From: Actinocrinis sp035605935 | GTDB taxonomy: Bacteria > Actinomycetota > Actinomycetes > Streptomycetales > Catenulisporaceae | DNA length: 64,000 bases | Direction of reading: 5' to 3' | Assembly (NCBI RefSeq): GCF_035605935.1 | Contig: NZ_DATNGK010000241.1 | Coordinates: 4,781-68,780, forward strand | Shown: positions 17,844 through 26,450 of the stretch, in pieces | Position numbering within the stretch: position 1 is the stretch's first letter | Layout of the letters: the number at the start of each line of letters is the position of its first letter | Notes under the pieces: model-generated | What the model saw: only the letters and a program-made list of their open reading frames with translations | The model's database searches: none | Told to the model about the DNA's origin: nothing | Translations under genes and position numbers: made by a program

Positions 17844-18518
17844 TTGAAACGCATTCTGCTGGGCGCGAGCGCCGCTGTCGCCGCCGCGGTGACCGCCATC
17901 GCCGTCGCGACGAGCGCCCAGGCGACCCCGCCCGCGCCGCACACGGCGGCCGCGTCCGCCGCCGACCCGACCTCCGGGCTTACCAAGTACACCGACAGCT
18001 ACAAGGTGCAGCACCCGTACAACCTGCCGCAGTCGGCTCGGTTCTCGGTGACCGGCGGCGAGTACAACCTCTGGATCCTCAAGGGCGACAAGGGGTTCAC
18101 CTCCGGCACCTCCACCGGCGCGCGCACGGAGATGCGCTGGGTCACGAACTGGTCCAGCGGCGAGCACCTGTGGGAGGCCGACGTCCTGATCGACCCGGGC
18201 ACCACCGGCACCTGCATCATGCAGGTCCACGTGAACGGCCCAGGCGAGGCGATCTACGTCCAGACCAAGAACGGCAACCTGTACAACAGCGTGAACACGC
18301 TGCTGGCCAAGAACATGGTCGGCAAGTGGTTCCACCTGGCCGCGGCGTACAACCCGAGCAACCACCTGGTGCAGATCTGGGTCGACGGCAACCTGGCCCT
18401 CTCGACGCACTACACCAAGCCCTCCGGCACCGCGTTCTACTTCAAGAACGGCGTGTACAACCTGAGCGGCAGCAAGTCCGAGACCCATTTCAAGAACATC
18501 GCGCTCTGGCACGGATGA
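17844..18518 (+). CDS. Secreted polysaccharide lyase-like protein (PL7/alginate-lyase-2 fold)
   Basis: Exported protein (224 aa) starting at TTG 17844 behind GGAAGTAGG; an in-frame upstream extension would overlap the previous gene. A signal peptide covers about 1-28. The mature part has all three motifs of the alginate-lyase-2 jelly roll: RTEMR (94-98, for R-S/T-E-L-R), QVH (127-129, for Q-I/V-H) and YFKNGVYNL (199-207, for YFKAGxYxQ). The last Gln is Leu here. PL7 or a relative such as PL20 is therefore likely, cleaving a uronate-containing polymer. It sits directly after alpha-galactosidase 2 and may act on the same plant or algal polysaccharide. Confidence 0.78.
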   Translation: MKRILLGASAAVAAAVTAIAVATSAQATPPAPHTAAASAADPTSGLTKYTDSYKVQHPYNLPQSARFSVTGGEYNLWILKGDKGFTSGTSTGARTEMRWVTNWSSGEHLWEADVLIDPGTTGTCIMQVHVNGPGEAIYVQTKNGNLYNSVNTLLAKNMVGKWFHLAAAYNPSNHLVQIWVDGNLALSTHYTKPSGTAFYFKNGVYNLSGSKSETHFKNIALWHG

Positions 18519-18546
18519 GACCGCACGGCTGAAACACCGCCGTCCC

Positions 18547-18575
18547 GGCGCGTCGCCGCAGGCCAGCGGCGCGCG
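18547..18575. terminator. Hairpin after the PL7-like gene
   Basis: GGCGCGTCGC (18547-18556) pairs with GCGGCGCGCC (18566-18575) with one wobble pair around a 9-nt loop. It lies 29 bp after the lyase stop and before the patatin gene. Confidence 0.5.
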
Positions 18576-18621
18576 CCAGGACGTGACGCGTGTCTGTGAT
18601 CGATCGGGGCATACTCCAGGC

Positions 18622-19503
18622 ATGGCTGCGGCAACCCGGTCAGGCACGACGCCGACCTACGAGACCGCGTTCGTGCTGGGAGGAGGCGGGCACCTGGGCG
18701 CGTACGAGGTCGGCATGCTGCGCGCCCTGCTGGAGGCGGGCATAAAGCCGGATCTGGTGCTGGGCACCTCGGTCGGCGCGATCAACGGCTCGGTGCTCGC
18801 GGCCGATCCGACCGAGAAGTCGGTGGCCCGGCTGGCCGAGCTGTGGACCGGGCTGAGCAGCGGCGGGATCTTCGAGGCGAATCTGTTCACCAGGCTTGGC
18901 ACGGCCGCGCGCACACGCACGCATATGTACTCCAACGCGGTGCTGCGCCGGATGCTCGAATCGGATCTGCCGGTCTCGCGGATCGAGGATCTGACGGTGC
19001 CGTTCCAGTGTGTGGCCGCGTCGATCGAACGAGCCGCCGAGCACTGGTTCGCCGAGGGACCGATCGCGGACGCGGTCCTCGCGTCGTGCGCGGTGCCCGG
19101 ACTGCTGCCGCCGGTGGCCATCGAAGGCGAGCACTACCTGGACGGCGGGCTGGTCAACAGCGTTCCGGTCGGCCGCGCGGTGGCGTTGGGCGCGCGGACG
19201 ATCTACGTGCTGCACGTCGGACGGCTCGAACAGCCGTTGCGGCCGCCGCGCCGGGCATGGGAGGTCGCCGCGGTGGCCTTCGAGATCGCGCGGCGGCATC
19301 GGTTCGCCCGCGACATGGCCGACCTGCCGCACGGCATCACGGTGCACCTGCTGCCGACGGGCGCGGACACCAACCGGGCCGCGACCTGGTCGCAGTACGT
19401 GCGCTATCGCTCCTTCGACGAAACCCGCAACCGGATCAGGCGGGCATACACGGCGTCCTGCGAGTACCTCGAACGAGCCCAGCAGAACCGGACCGGGCAA
19501 TGA
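18622..19503 (+). CDS. Patatin-like phospholipase
   Basis: Lipid acyl hydrolase (293 aa) of the patatin/RssA type. The oxyanion loop GGGGHLG is at 20-26, the nucleophile serine in GTSVG (S50) and the catalytic Asp in DGGLVNS (about residue 175), giving the complete Ser-Asp dyad. I chose ATG 18622 because the conserved N-terminus begins shortly after; the ribosome binding site is weak. The acyltransferase gene overlaps its stop (ATGA), so the pair probably remodels phospholipids or storage lipids together. Confidence 0.9.
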   Translation: MAAATRSGTTPTYETAFVLGGGGHLGAYEVGMLRALLEAGIKPDLVLGTSVGAINGSVLAADPTEKSVARLAELWTGLSSGGIFEANLFTRLGTAARTRTHMYSNAVLRRMLESDLPVSRIEDLTVPFQCVAASIERAAEHWFAEGPIADAVLASCAVPGLLPPVAIEGEHYLDGGLVNSVPVGRAVALGARTIYVLHVGRLEQPLRPPRRAWEVAAVAFEIARRHRFARDMADLPHGITVHLLPTGADTNRAATWSQYVRYRSFDETRNRIRRAYTASCEYLERAQQNRTGQ

Positions 19504-20555
19504 GGCGCTTGCTGCTGCGGCATACCGTGCTGCGGCGGCCGCTGACCATTGCGACGGTGCTGCTGCTGTGGATGCTGTTCGCGGTGCTGACACCGCTCCT
19601 CGCACTCGTCTGCGGACTGCTGGCGTTGCGGCCCGGTGGGCACGGCCGGCCGGCCCGGATCGCTGTGTTCGCGTTCTGTTATCTGAGCGCGCAGCTCGCC
19701 GGGCTGGGTTATGCCGCCTGGCTGTGGCTGCGCGCCGGTTTCGGCCGGCGGCTCGGCTCGCCGCGCATGCAGGAGGCGCACTACTCGCTGCTCGCGACGC
19801 TACTGGGCCGGCTCTACCGGATCGGCAGCACCCTCTTCGACGTCCGGATCAGCCCTCCGGCGACGGTCACGCCGCACAGCGACGCCTCGCCGACGCTGCC
19901 GCCGACGCCCGGACGTCCGCTGATCGTGCTCAGCCGGCACGCGGGTCCCGGCGACTCCTTCCTCCTCGTGCACGCGCTGCTCACCCTCGTGCATCGCAGA
20001 CCTCGTATCGTGCTCAAGGAGGCGCTGGTCTTCGATCCGTTCATCGACGTGTTGCTCGGCCGGCTGCCGCACTGCTTCGTCAGTCCGGGTGCGGACGGCG
20101 GCGAGCGGGCCAAGGAGCAAATCGGGCGGATCACGAGCACGATGGGCGCGGCCGATGCGCTGCTGGTGTTCCCAGAGGGCGGAAACTTCACGCCGCGCCG
20201 CCGGTTGCGCGCGATCGCCAGCCTACGTCGCAGGGGTCTGTCGCGCGCGAGCACCCGGGCGCATCACCTGCGCAACCTGCTGCCTCCGCAGCCGGCCGGG
20301 GTCTTCGCCGCGATCGACGCGGCTCCGCACGCCGATCTGGTCTTCGTCGCGCACACCGGCCTGGATCACATGCAGTCGGTGCACCAGGCGTGGTGCGGCG
20401 TGCCGCTGACACATCCGGTCGAGGTGACCTGGTGGACGATCCCGGCCGAACGCGTTCCCGTCGAGGAGGACGCGCGGCTGCGCTGGTTGCACGACAACTG
20501 GGCCGAGATCGACGCGTGGATCAGCCGCGCGCAGCAGACCGAACCCATGACTTGA
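19500..20555 (+). CDS. PlsC-like acyltransferase with N-terminal membrane anchor
   Basis: Membrane acyltransferase (351 aa). Two or three hydrophobic segments occupy residues 15-85. The PlsC-type catalytic motif is SRHAGPGD (H-x4-D), and VFPEGGNFTPRRR is the substrate-binding FPEG block. It is longer than a standard 1-acylglycerol-3-phosphate acyltransferase and may use a different acceptor. The ATG lies within the patatin stop codon, so translation is coupled. A strong terminator follows at once. Confidence 0.85.
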   Translation: MRRLLLRHTVLRRPLTIATVLLLWMLFAVLTPLLALVCGLLALRPGGHGRPARIAVFAFCYLSAQLAGLGYAAWLWLRAGFGRRLGSPRMQEAHYSLLATLLGRLYRIGSTLFDVRISPPATVTPHSDASPTLPPTPGRPLIVLSRHAGPGDSFLLVHALLTLVHRRPRIVLKEALVFDPFIDVLLGRLPHCFVSPGADGGERAKEQIGRITSTMGAADALLVFPEGGNFTPRRRLRAIASLRRRGLSRASTRAHHLRNLLPPQPAGVFAAIDAAPHADLVFVAHTGLDHMQSVHQAWCGVPLTHPVEVTWWTIPAERVPVEEDARLRWLHDNWAEIDAWISRAQQTEPMT

Positions 20556-20557
20556 TG

Positions 20558-20595
20558 CCTTGCTGGTGGCGGACAGGTGTCCGCCACCAGCAAGG
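20558..20595. terminator. Perfect 17-bp bidirectional terminator hairpin
   Basis: Arms 20558-20574 and 20579-20595 are exact reverse complements around the loop AGGT. It lies 2 bp after the acyltransferase gene and 8 bp before the end of the convergent GNAT gene, so it serves both transcripts. Confidence 0.9.
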
Positions 20596-20602
20596 AGTTA
20601 TC

Positions 20603-21250
20603 TCAGTGTGCTGCGCAGGGGCGCCACATCGGGTACATCATGGTGGTCGCCGGAATCCCGTCGGGGAACGGGATCGGCTTGGGCAGGTCCCGGTAGCCGT
20701 GCCGCGCGTAGAGCCTGCGGCTGTCGATGCCCGCGGCCTCCACGTATGCCGCGAGCGGTTCCTCGCGCTGTGCCAGCACTCGATGATGCGCTTCGAGCAG
20801 CGCGGTGCCGATGCCGCGGCCCTGGAGCTTGGGATGGACCGCCAGGATCGCCAGGTGGTCGTGGCGTTCGCCGGTGGGGTGGTGCCGCTCCAATTGCGCG
20901 TCGAAGGCCCGGAAACGGTCCACCCGGGCGCCGGTGACCTCGGCCAGCCGCGTGTCGTAGTCGGCGCCGTCCTCAGAAGCCTCGTAGCCGTCGTGACTGT
21001 CGTCCCGGTAGGAGATCCACAGCGCCGCCGCGGTCCGGTCGGCGGTGGTGTACACCGTTCCGCTCGCTAGCGCCTGATCCACATACAGGCGGAAGTAGTC
21101 CGGGAACAGTTCCTCGCGCTCCGCCGCGTCGGGCACCAGCCAGAGCGAGGCCGGCAGGTCGTGGAACGCGAGGGCGATCAGGCTGCTGAGTTCAGCCGCG
21201 TCGGCCGGCTGCGCCTCGACCACCTCAGCCGTACACGGTTCGGGCCTCAC
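20603..21250 (-). CDS. GNAT family N-acetyltransferase
   Basis: Acyl-CoA-dependent acetyltransferase (215 aa). The acetyl-CoA pyrophosphate loop is QGRGIGTALL after LAILAVHPKL, and ARHGYRDL near the C-terminus is the usual GNAT end. GTG 21250 is behind GGGGAGGG and overlaps the permease stop (GTGA), so a longer reading frame upstream is not needed. It is the last gene of a GPP34-permease-acetyltransferase transcript. The substrate could be an amine related to the permease cargo; that is only suggested by position. Confidence 0.88.
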   Translation of the reverse strand: MRPEPCTAEVVEAQPADAAELSSLIALAFHDLPASLWLVPDAAEREELFPDYFRLYVDQALASGTVYTTADRTAAALWISYRDDSHDGYEASEDGADYDTRLAEVTGARVDRFRAFDAQLERHHPTGERHDHLAILAVHPKLQGRGIGTALLEAHHRVLAQREEPLAAYVEAAGIDSRRLYARHGYRDLPKPIPFPDGIPATTMMYPMWRPCAAH

Positions 21251-22755
21251 GCGCCCTCCCCGGCCAGCGATCCGGCGGACGCCTTCGTGCCCGAGGCGAC
21301 GCTGTGCGCGGTGGGCGCTTCGGGTCCGAGCCCGATCACCTCGTATACGTCGGGCCGCTTGGAGCGCAGGTAAAGCGCCCAGCCGACCCCGATCACGGCC
21401 GCCACCGCGAACAGCGAGGGCAGCACCTTGCCGGGCGTCGAGGGCGAGGTGTAGCCGAGCAGCAGCGAATAGTTGTTCGCACACAGATACACCATGACGA
21501 GCAGGATGAGCACTGATATACCTGGCGCGATCGCCCGGCGCCACAGATTCTCCTCGCCTGGATGCAGGGCGAAATGCCTGACTACCGCGATCGAGGTGAG
21601 CGCGAGCAGGATCAGGATGCCGAAGCCGCCGGTCGTGCCGAGCCAGAAGAACAGGTCGGTCTGCGGGTTCCAGCCTCCGGCGGCGTAGGCCAGGATCACC
21701 GCGAGACCGACCGCGCTCTGCAGCGCGGACGCGCTCCTCGGCACGCCGTTGACGCCGGTGCGGCCGAAGGAGCCGGGCAACACCTGCTCCCGGCCGAGCG
21801 AGAAGGCGTAGCGCCAGCAGGCGTTGTGGAAAGCCAGGGCGGCGGCGAACAGCGAGGTCATGAACAGCACCTGGCCCGCGTTGTTGAGGAAGTCCGAGCC
21901 CATCGCGAACAACATGCCAGGACCCTCACTCGCGGCGGTCTTGGCGACGTTTCCGACGCCGTAGTGGATTGACATCACCCACGAAGCCGCGGCATACACC
22001 ACGCCGATGAGCGCCAGGGCGAAGTAGGTCGCGGCCGGGATGGTGCGCCGGGAGTCACGGGCTTCCTCCGCGTAGACGGGAGACTGCTCGAAGCCGACGT
22101 ATCCGAGCACGGCGATCGCGAGGACCGCGCCGATGCCGCCCTTGGTCAGGTCGCCGGGGTTGAGCGTGGTGAACGTGACCTTCCCGCCGGCCGGGTGTAG
22201 GCCGCCGTCGATCGTCAGGGCGATGATGACCAGCACCTCGAGGGTCAGCAGCACGCCGAGCACGCGGCCGCTCAGATCGACGCGGATCAGGCCGAGCGCG
22301 GTGACCAGGGCCCAGGCGGCCAGCGCCCAGATCCACCACTTGATGTCGGTGCCGGTCTTCTGCTGCACATAGGCCTCGACGGTCGGGCCGAGAATCCCGT
22401 ACAGGCCGACCTGCAGCATGTTGTAGGCGAGCAGGGCGATCAGCGCGCCGGCGACTCCCGCCTCCCGGCCGAGCCCGCGGGAGATGAAGGCGTAGAAGGC
22501 CCCTGCGTTGCTGATGTGCCGGGCCATCGCCACGTAGCCGACGCTGAAGAGGCTCAGCACGACGCCCACGACGATGAACGCGGCCGGGACGCTGGTCAGT
22601 CCGGTGACGGCGTAGGCGGTGGTGACCACGCCCGCGGTCACCGTCAGCGGGGCCACTCCGGCCAGCACGAAGTAGAGCACTGACGGAACGCCGAGCCGGT
22701 CGCGGGCGAGCGCCGCGGAGACGCTGCCCGGCTGCGCGAGTGTGCTTCTTGCCAT
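21247..22755 (-). CDS. APC superfamily amino acid/polyamine permease
   Basis: Integral membrane transporter (502 aa, about 12 hydrophobic segments). The first helix has the APC pattern GVPSVLYFVLAGVAPLTVT, and ISNAGAFYAFISRGLGREAG is the conserved helix 2/3 region. AALAFHNACWRYAFSLGREQVLPGSFG is typical of the family around helix 8. ATG 22755 begins MARSTLAQPG. It is coupled to the downstream GNAT gene. Substrate not predictable. Confidence 0.9.
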   Translation of the reverse strand: MARSTLAQPGSVSAALARDRLGVPSVLYFVLAGVAPLTVTAGVVTTAYAVTGLTSVPAAFIVVGVVLSLFSVGYVAMARHISNAGAFYAFISRGLGREAGVAGALIALLAYNMLQVGLYGILGPTVEAYVQQKTGTDIKWWIWALAAWALVTALGLIRVDLSGRVLGVLLTLEVLVIIALTIDGGLHPAGGKVTFTTLNPGDLTKGGIGAVLAIAVLGYVGFEQSPVYAEEARDSRRTIPAATYFALALIGVVYAAASWVMSIHYGVGNVAKTAASEGPGMLFAMGSDFLNNAGQVLFMTSLFAAALAFHNACWRYAFSLGREQVLPGSFGRTGVNGVPRSASALQSAVGLAVILAYAAGGWNPQTDLFFWLGTTGGFGILILLALTSIAVVRHFALHPGEENLWRRAIAPGISVLILLVMVYLCANNYSLLLGYTSPSTPGKVLPSLFAVAAVIGVGWALYLRSKRPDVYEVIGLGPEAPTAHSVASGTKASAGSLAGEGA

Positions 22756-22863
22756 GGTGGGTGCTCCTATCGGGGACGGACAGGGCCTTGATGGCGGGAT
22801 CGCCGGACAGTGGGATCGGTCCGGCTCCTGTGTCGGATGGTGGTGGGTAGCGATTCCTCGCAG

Positions 22864-23547
22864 TCAGAAGCGGTGGGTGGCGATGGCGCTGCCGACCGCC
22901 GCCTCGGTCTGGATGAGCAGTTCGGTGAGCGACGCATCGAGGGAGCCGAGCAGCGCCCCGGCCCGCCGCAGCGCGTCCGGGGAGCTTTGCCGGACCTCCC
23001 AGAGAACCGGCTGGTCGAGCCCGGTTGCTCGCAGCAGGCCGAGCAGCACCAGGTCCCGGCGCTCTAGGCCGTGGCCCCGGATGAGCTGAGTGCACAACAA
23101 CGCGGTCGGGCGCACGGCTACGGCCGTAGAGACGGGCAGCCAGCGACTTTCCTGCCACGGCCGCTTGCGCGTCTCGCGCACGAGCAGCCGGTCGTCGGCT
23201 AGCCGCCGGCCCACCTCGGTGCGCGCGCTCTGGCCGAAGAACGCCAGCCAGGTGCGCGTCGGATGCTGTTCCTGCTTGAGGAACTCCAGGACGCGGCCGG
23301 ACAGGTCGTCATCGCGCGCACTCGAATCGAGCACCGCGACGGCGCCCTCGCGCAGCTCGATGCACTCGGCGAGGGCCAGCTCGCCGAGCAGCGCCGCGGC
23401 CAGGCCCAGGCCCGCGATCCGCTCCGCGAGCAGCAGCTTGCCGCTGGATTCCTCGTGTGCCATCAGGAAGAAGTCGTCGGCGAGCCGGCCGGTGCCGCTG
23501 GTCCGGGGGTCCTGACCATGCGGGTGGGCGGTCACGGCGCCGCCCAT
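22864..23547 (-). CDS. GPP34 family (GOLPH3/Vps74-like) phosphoprotein
   Basis: Soluble or peripheral protein (227 aa) of the GPP34 family, which in eukaryotes binds phosphatidylinositol-4-phosphate at the Golgi; actinobacterial members have no settled role. Recognised by LADDFFLMAHEESSGK, LLGELALAECIELREGAVAV and the helical ERRDLVLLGLLRATGL segment. Start ATG 23547 lacks a clear ribosome binding site; GTG 23535 is an alternative. The permease gene follows after 108 bp on the same strand. The family identity is fairly sure, function unknown. Confidence 0.8.
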   Translation of the reverse strand: MGGAVTAHPHGQDPRTSGTGRLADDFFLMAHEESSGKLLLAERIAGLGLAAALLGELALAECIELREGAVAVLDSSARDDDLSGRVLEFLKQEQHPTRTWLAFFGQSARTEVGRRLADDRLLVRETRKRPWQESRWLPVSTAVAVRPTALLCTQLIRGHGLERRDLVLLGLLRATGLDQPVLWEVRQSSPDALRRAGALLGSLDASLTELLIQTEAAVGSAIATHRF

Positions 23548-23838
23548 CCGTCGGCGAGCCGCGTGGTACGGCGTCGGCGGTCAGCCGGGCGCATGATCGG
23601 AGCCTCCAACTTCGGATGACGGCTCGGCCATCATCACGGAACGCATTGTCGTGGAGACTATCCGCTTAACCCGTACAGATTCCAGAGCCCTGACGGATCG
23701 GCTTCGAACTCTGCGATCAGACTGCGAGGACCCGCGGGCCGGTGCCGCCGTTTCCTGCTGTCGTACGCTGTCCGTGATCGGGCCCGGCGCACGGAGCCTG
23801 GCAAAACGGCGACCGGCACAGAGAGCGGACGAGCGCGC

Positions 23839-24693
23839 ATGACGGAGCAGGCAGGCTGGAGTAAGCGGCAGGTCGATACCGGAAACGGCCTGACTTTCGA
23901 TGTGGCCGAACAGGGTGACGCACGTGGCCGCGCGGTGCTGCTGCTGCACGGTTTTCCGCAAACGCATCGCAGCTACGACGCGCTCGCGCAGCGTCTGGCA
24001 CCGCATGGCCTGCGATTGCTCGCACCGGACCAGCGCGGCTACTCCCCGGGCGCTCGTCCGGTCGAGGTCGAGGCGTACGCGGTCAGCGAGTTAGCGGCGG
24101 ACGCGGCACGGATCCTCGACTCCTTCGGGATCGAACAGGCCGATGTCGTCGGGCACGACTGGGGCGCCGTGGTCGGCTGGGCGCTCGCCGCGACGCGGCC
24201 CGAGCGTGTACGTACGCTGACTGCGGTGTCGGTGCCGCATCCGCGGGCGATGGCCGCCGCTCTCGCGGATGAGAGCAGCGGGCAACGCGAGCGTTCGGCG
24301 TACATTCAGCTGTTCCGCCAGCCGGGCAAGGCCGAGGACGTGCTGCTGGAGGACGACGCGGCGCGGCTGCGCGCGGTGTTCGAGCCGTTGCCGCAGTCCG
24401 CGGCCGAGCCGCATGTTCGTGCCCTGAGCGATCCGGCAAGACTCACGGCGGCGTTGAACTGGTACCGCGCCATGCGGCCGGAGCAGTCGGCCGCACTGCC
24501 GCAGGTCACCGTGCCGACCACCTACGTCTGGTCTACCGGCGACATCGCGATCGGGCGCGCGGCAGCAGAGCACTGCGCCGCGCACGTGACCGGCCCTTAC
24601 CGGTTCGTTGAGCTGGACGGAATCAGCCACTGGATTCCGGATCAGGCTCCTGACGCGCTGGCCGCCGCCGTGCTTGAGCGCATTAGCGGTTAG
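23839..24693 (+). CDS. Alpha/beta hydrolase, epoxide-hydrolase-like
   Basis: Hydrolase of 284 aa. The oxyanion segment is LLLHGFPQTHRSYD (about 34-48). The nucleophile elbow is GHDWGAVVGW, with Asp in the nucleophile position as in epoxide hydrolases and haloalkane dehalogenases. The catalytic His is in DGISHWIPDQAPD near the C-terminus. The HGFPQ plus GHDWG combination favours epoxide hydrolase. ATG 23839 is in a standalone position, divergent from GPP34 and convergent with the aldehyde dehydrogenase gene. Confidence 0.87.
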   Translation: MTEQAGWSKRQVDTGNGLTFDVAEQGDARGRAVLLLHGFPQTHRSYDALAQRLAPHGLRLLAPDQRGYSPGARPVEVEAYAVSELAADAARILDSFGIEQADVVGHDWGAVVGWALAATRPERVRTLTAVSVPHPRAMAAALADESSGQRERSAYIQLFRQPGKAEDVLLEDDAARLRAVFEPLPQSAAEPHVRALSDPARLTAALNWYRAMRPEQSAALPQVTVPTTYVWSTGDIAIGRAAAEHCAAHVTGPYRFVELDGISHWIPDQAPDALAAAVLERISG

Positions 24694-24715
24694 CGCGGTC
24701 GGTTAGAACGAAGAC

Positions 24716-26185
24716 CTAGAACGGATACGGCGCGATCTCGGCGCGGACGGTGACCCAACGCGTCTCGGTGAACGCCTCGACGTTGGCTGCCGCGCCGCCG
24801 AAGCGCGCTCCGGTGCCCGAGGCAGCCAGGCCGCCGAAGGGCACGAGCGCCTCGTCGTTGACGGTCTGATCGTTGATGTGCACGAGACCGGTGGGGATCC
24901 GCTCGGCCAGGTCGAGGCCACGCATCACGTCGCGGGTCAGGATGCCGAGGGAGAGTCCGTACTCGGTGTCGGAGGCTAGCTTCGCGGCCTGGTCCAGCGT
25001 GGAGAACCGGGTGACCGGCGCGACCGGGCCGAAGACCTCCTGGGCGTATGCCGGGGCGTCCGGCGTCACCTCGGCGAGCACCGTGGGCCGATAGAAGAGG
25101 TCTTCGTAGGTGCCACCGGCTGCCAGCCGCGCGCCCGCCTCGACGCTCGCGGTGACCAGGCCGTGCACCTTGTCGCGCTGCCCGGCGTCGATCAGCGGGC
25201 CGAGTGCGACGGTTCCGCTCGCCGGGTCGCCGACCGGCAGGTGGTCGGCCTTCTCGGCGAGCGCGGCGACGTAGTCGTCGTATATGGCCTCGTGCACGAG
25301 GTGCCGGCCGGTGGTCATGCAGATCTGGCCCTGGTGCAGGAACGAGCCCCACGCCCCGGCCGATACCGCGCGCTCCAGGTCGGCGTCCTCGAGGACGATC
25401 AGCGCGCTGTTTCCGCCGAGCTCCAGGTGCGCGCGCTTGAAGTGCTCGGCGGCGAGCATACCGACGCGGCGGCCGGCGCCGGTCGATCCGGTGAACGAGA
25501 TGACGCGCACGTTCGGGTCGGTGATCATCGCCTCACCGGCCGCGACTCCGCCGGGCAGCACGTGAAGCAGTCCCTCGGGCAGCCCGGCCTCCTCGAAGAG
25601 GCGGGCGAGCACCACACCGCCACACACGGCGGTGCGCGGATCCGGCTTGAGGATGACCGCGTTGCCGAGGGCAAGGGCGGGGGCGACCGAGCGGCTGGCG
25701 AGGATGAGCGGGAAGTTGAAGGGCGCGATCACGCCGACGACGCCGACAGGTACCCGGCGGGAGAAGCTGAGTCGCGGCTCGCCGCTCGGGATCAGCTCGC
25801 CGTAGGGGCGGGAGGGCAGCGCGGCGGCTTCGTTCAGCTCGCCGAGCACGAGACCGATCTCGAAGGCGGCCGCGCCGGGCACCTTGCCACCCTCGCGCAC
25901 GAGCCACTGCTCGACTTCCGCGCGATTAGCCTCCAGCAGCGTGGCGGCACGGCGCAGTACAGCGGCGCGCTCGTGGTACGGAGCGGCGGCCCAGGCCGGT
26001 TGCGCCGCGGCGGCGAGCGCACTCGCGCGGGCGACGTCGGCGGGCGCGGCCGAGCCGATCCGGGCCAGCTGCGCGCCGGTAGCCGGTTCGACGACCGCGG
26101 CGTCGCCGCCCGCGGCCTCGGTCCAACCGCCGAGGAACAGCTGTCCGTTCCAGGTCGACTGGTCGAGGAATGCTTGGTCTGCCAC
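24716..26185 (-). CDS. Aldehyde dehydrogenase, benzaldehyde-dehydrogenase-like
   Basis: NAD(P)-dependent oxidoreductase (489 aa) converting an aldehyde, probably aromatic, to the acid. GTG 26185 with AGGAGA upstream gives the N-terminus VADQAFLDQSTWNGQLFLGG typical of actinobacterial benzaldehyde dehydrogenases. Motifs: ISFTGSTGAG for cofactor binding, LELGGNSALIV with the general base Glu, and QGQICMTTGRH with the catalytic Cys. It is divergent from an IclR regulator of the PcaR/PcaU type, so use of aromatic compounds feeding the beta-ketoadipate pathway is a fair inference. No ring-cleavage genes are in the window. Confidence 0.9.
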   Translation of the reverse strand: MADQAFLDQSTWNGQLFLGGWTEAAGGDAAVVEPATGAQLARIGSAAPADVARASALAAAAQPAWAAAPYHERAAVLRRAATLLEANRAEVEQWLVREGGKVPGAAAFEIGLVLGELNEAAALPSRPYGELIPSGEPRLSFSRRVPVGVVGVIAPFNFPLILASRSVAPALALGNAVILKPDPRTAVCGGVVLARLFEEAGLPEGLLHVLPGGVAAGEAMITDPNVRVISFTGSTGAGRRVGMLAAEHFKRAHLELGGNSALIVLEDADLERAVSAGAWGSFLHQGQICMTTGRHLVHEAIYDDYVAALAEKADHLPVGDPASGTVALGPLIDAGQRDKVHGLVTASVEAGARLAAGGTYEDLFYRPTVLAEVTPDAPAYAQEVFGPVAPVTRFSTLDQAAKLASDTEYGLSLGILTRDVMRGLDLAERIPTGLVHINDQTVNDEALVPFGGLAASGTGARFGGAAANVEAFTETRWVTVRAEIAPYPF

Positions 26186-26235
26186 GGCGGGTCTCCTGCT
26201 GCGGTGCGGCCGGGTGCGGCCGGTCGGGGCGGGCG

Positions 26236-26334
26236 GCACTCGCGGTGGCGAGTGCGCAGGGCGAACGTTCGTGCTGGCTGCGAACATAGGCCGGGACGCC
26301 TGAGTAGTCAACGGTTCAACTAGACGGTACAACT
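26236..26334. promoter_or_regulatory. IclR-type direct-repeat operator and nearby stem-loop
   Basis: ACGGTTCAACT (26311-26321) and ACGGTACAACT (26324-26334) are direct repeats with one mismatch and 13-bp spacing, midway between the aldehyde dehydrogenase and IclR starts. PcaU/PcaR-type regulators bind repeated ~10-bp sites, so this is the likely shared operator. An exact 8-bp inverted repeat GCACTCGC-GGTG-GCGAGTGC (26236-26255) lies in the dehydrogenase leader. Confidence 0.65.
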
Positions 26335-26450
26335 GGAACGCGTCGGGCGCGTCGGCGCAAGCCGTTGACCGGCAGTGGGAGCCGCCATACCGTGCGTGCG
26401 GATCAACACTGTGTCGGATACCGAGCGGGATGAGGCTGGAGGGGAGCGGA

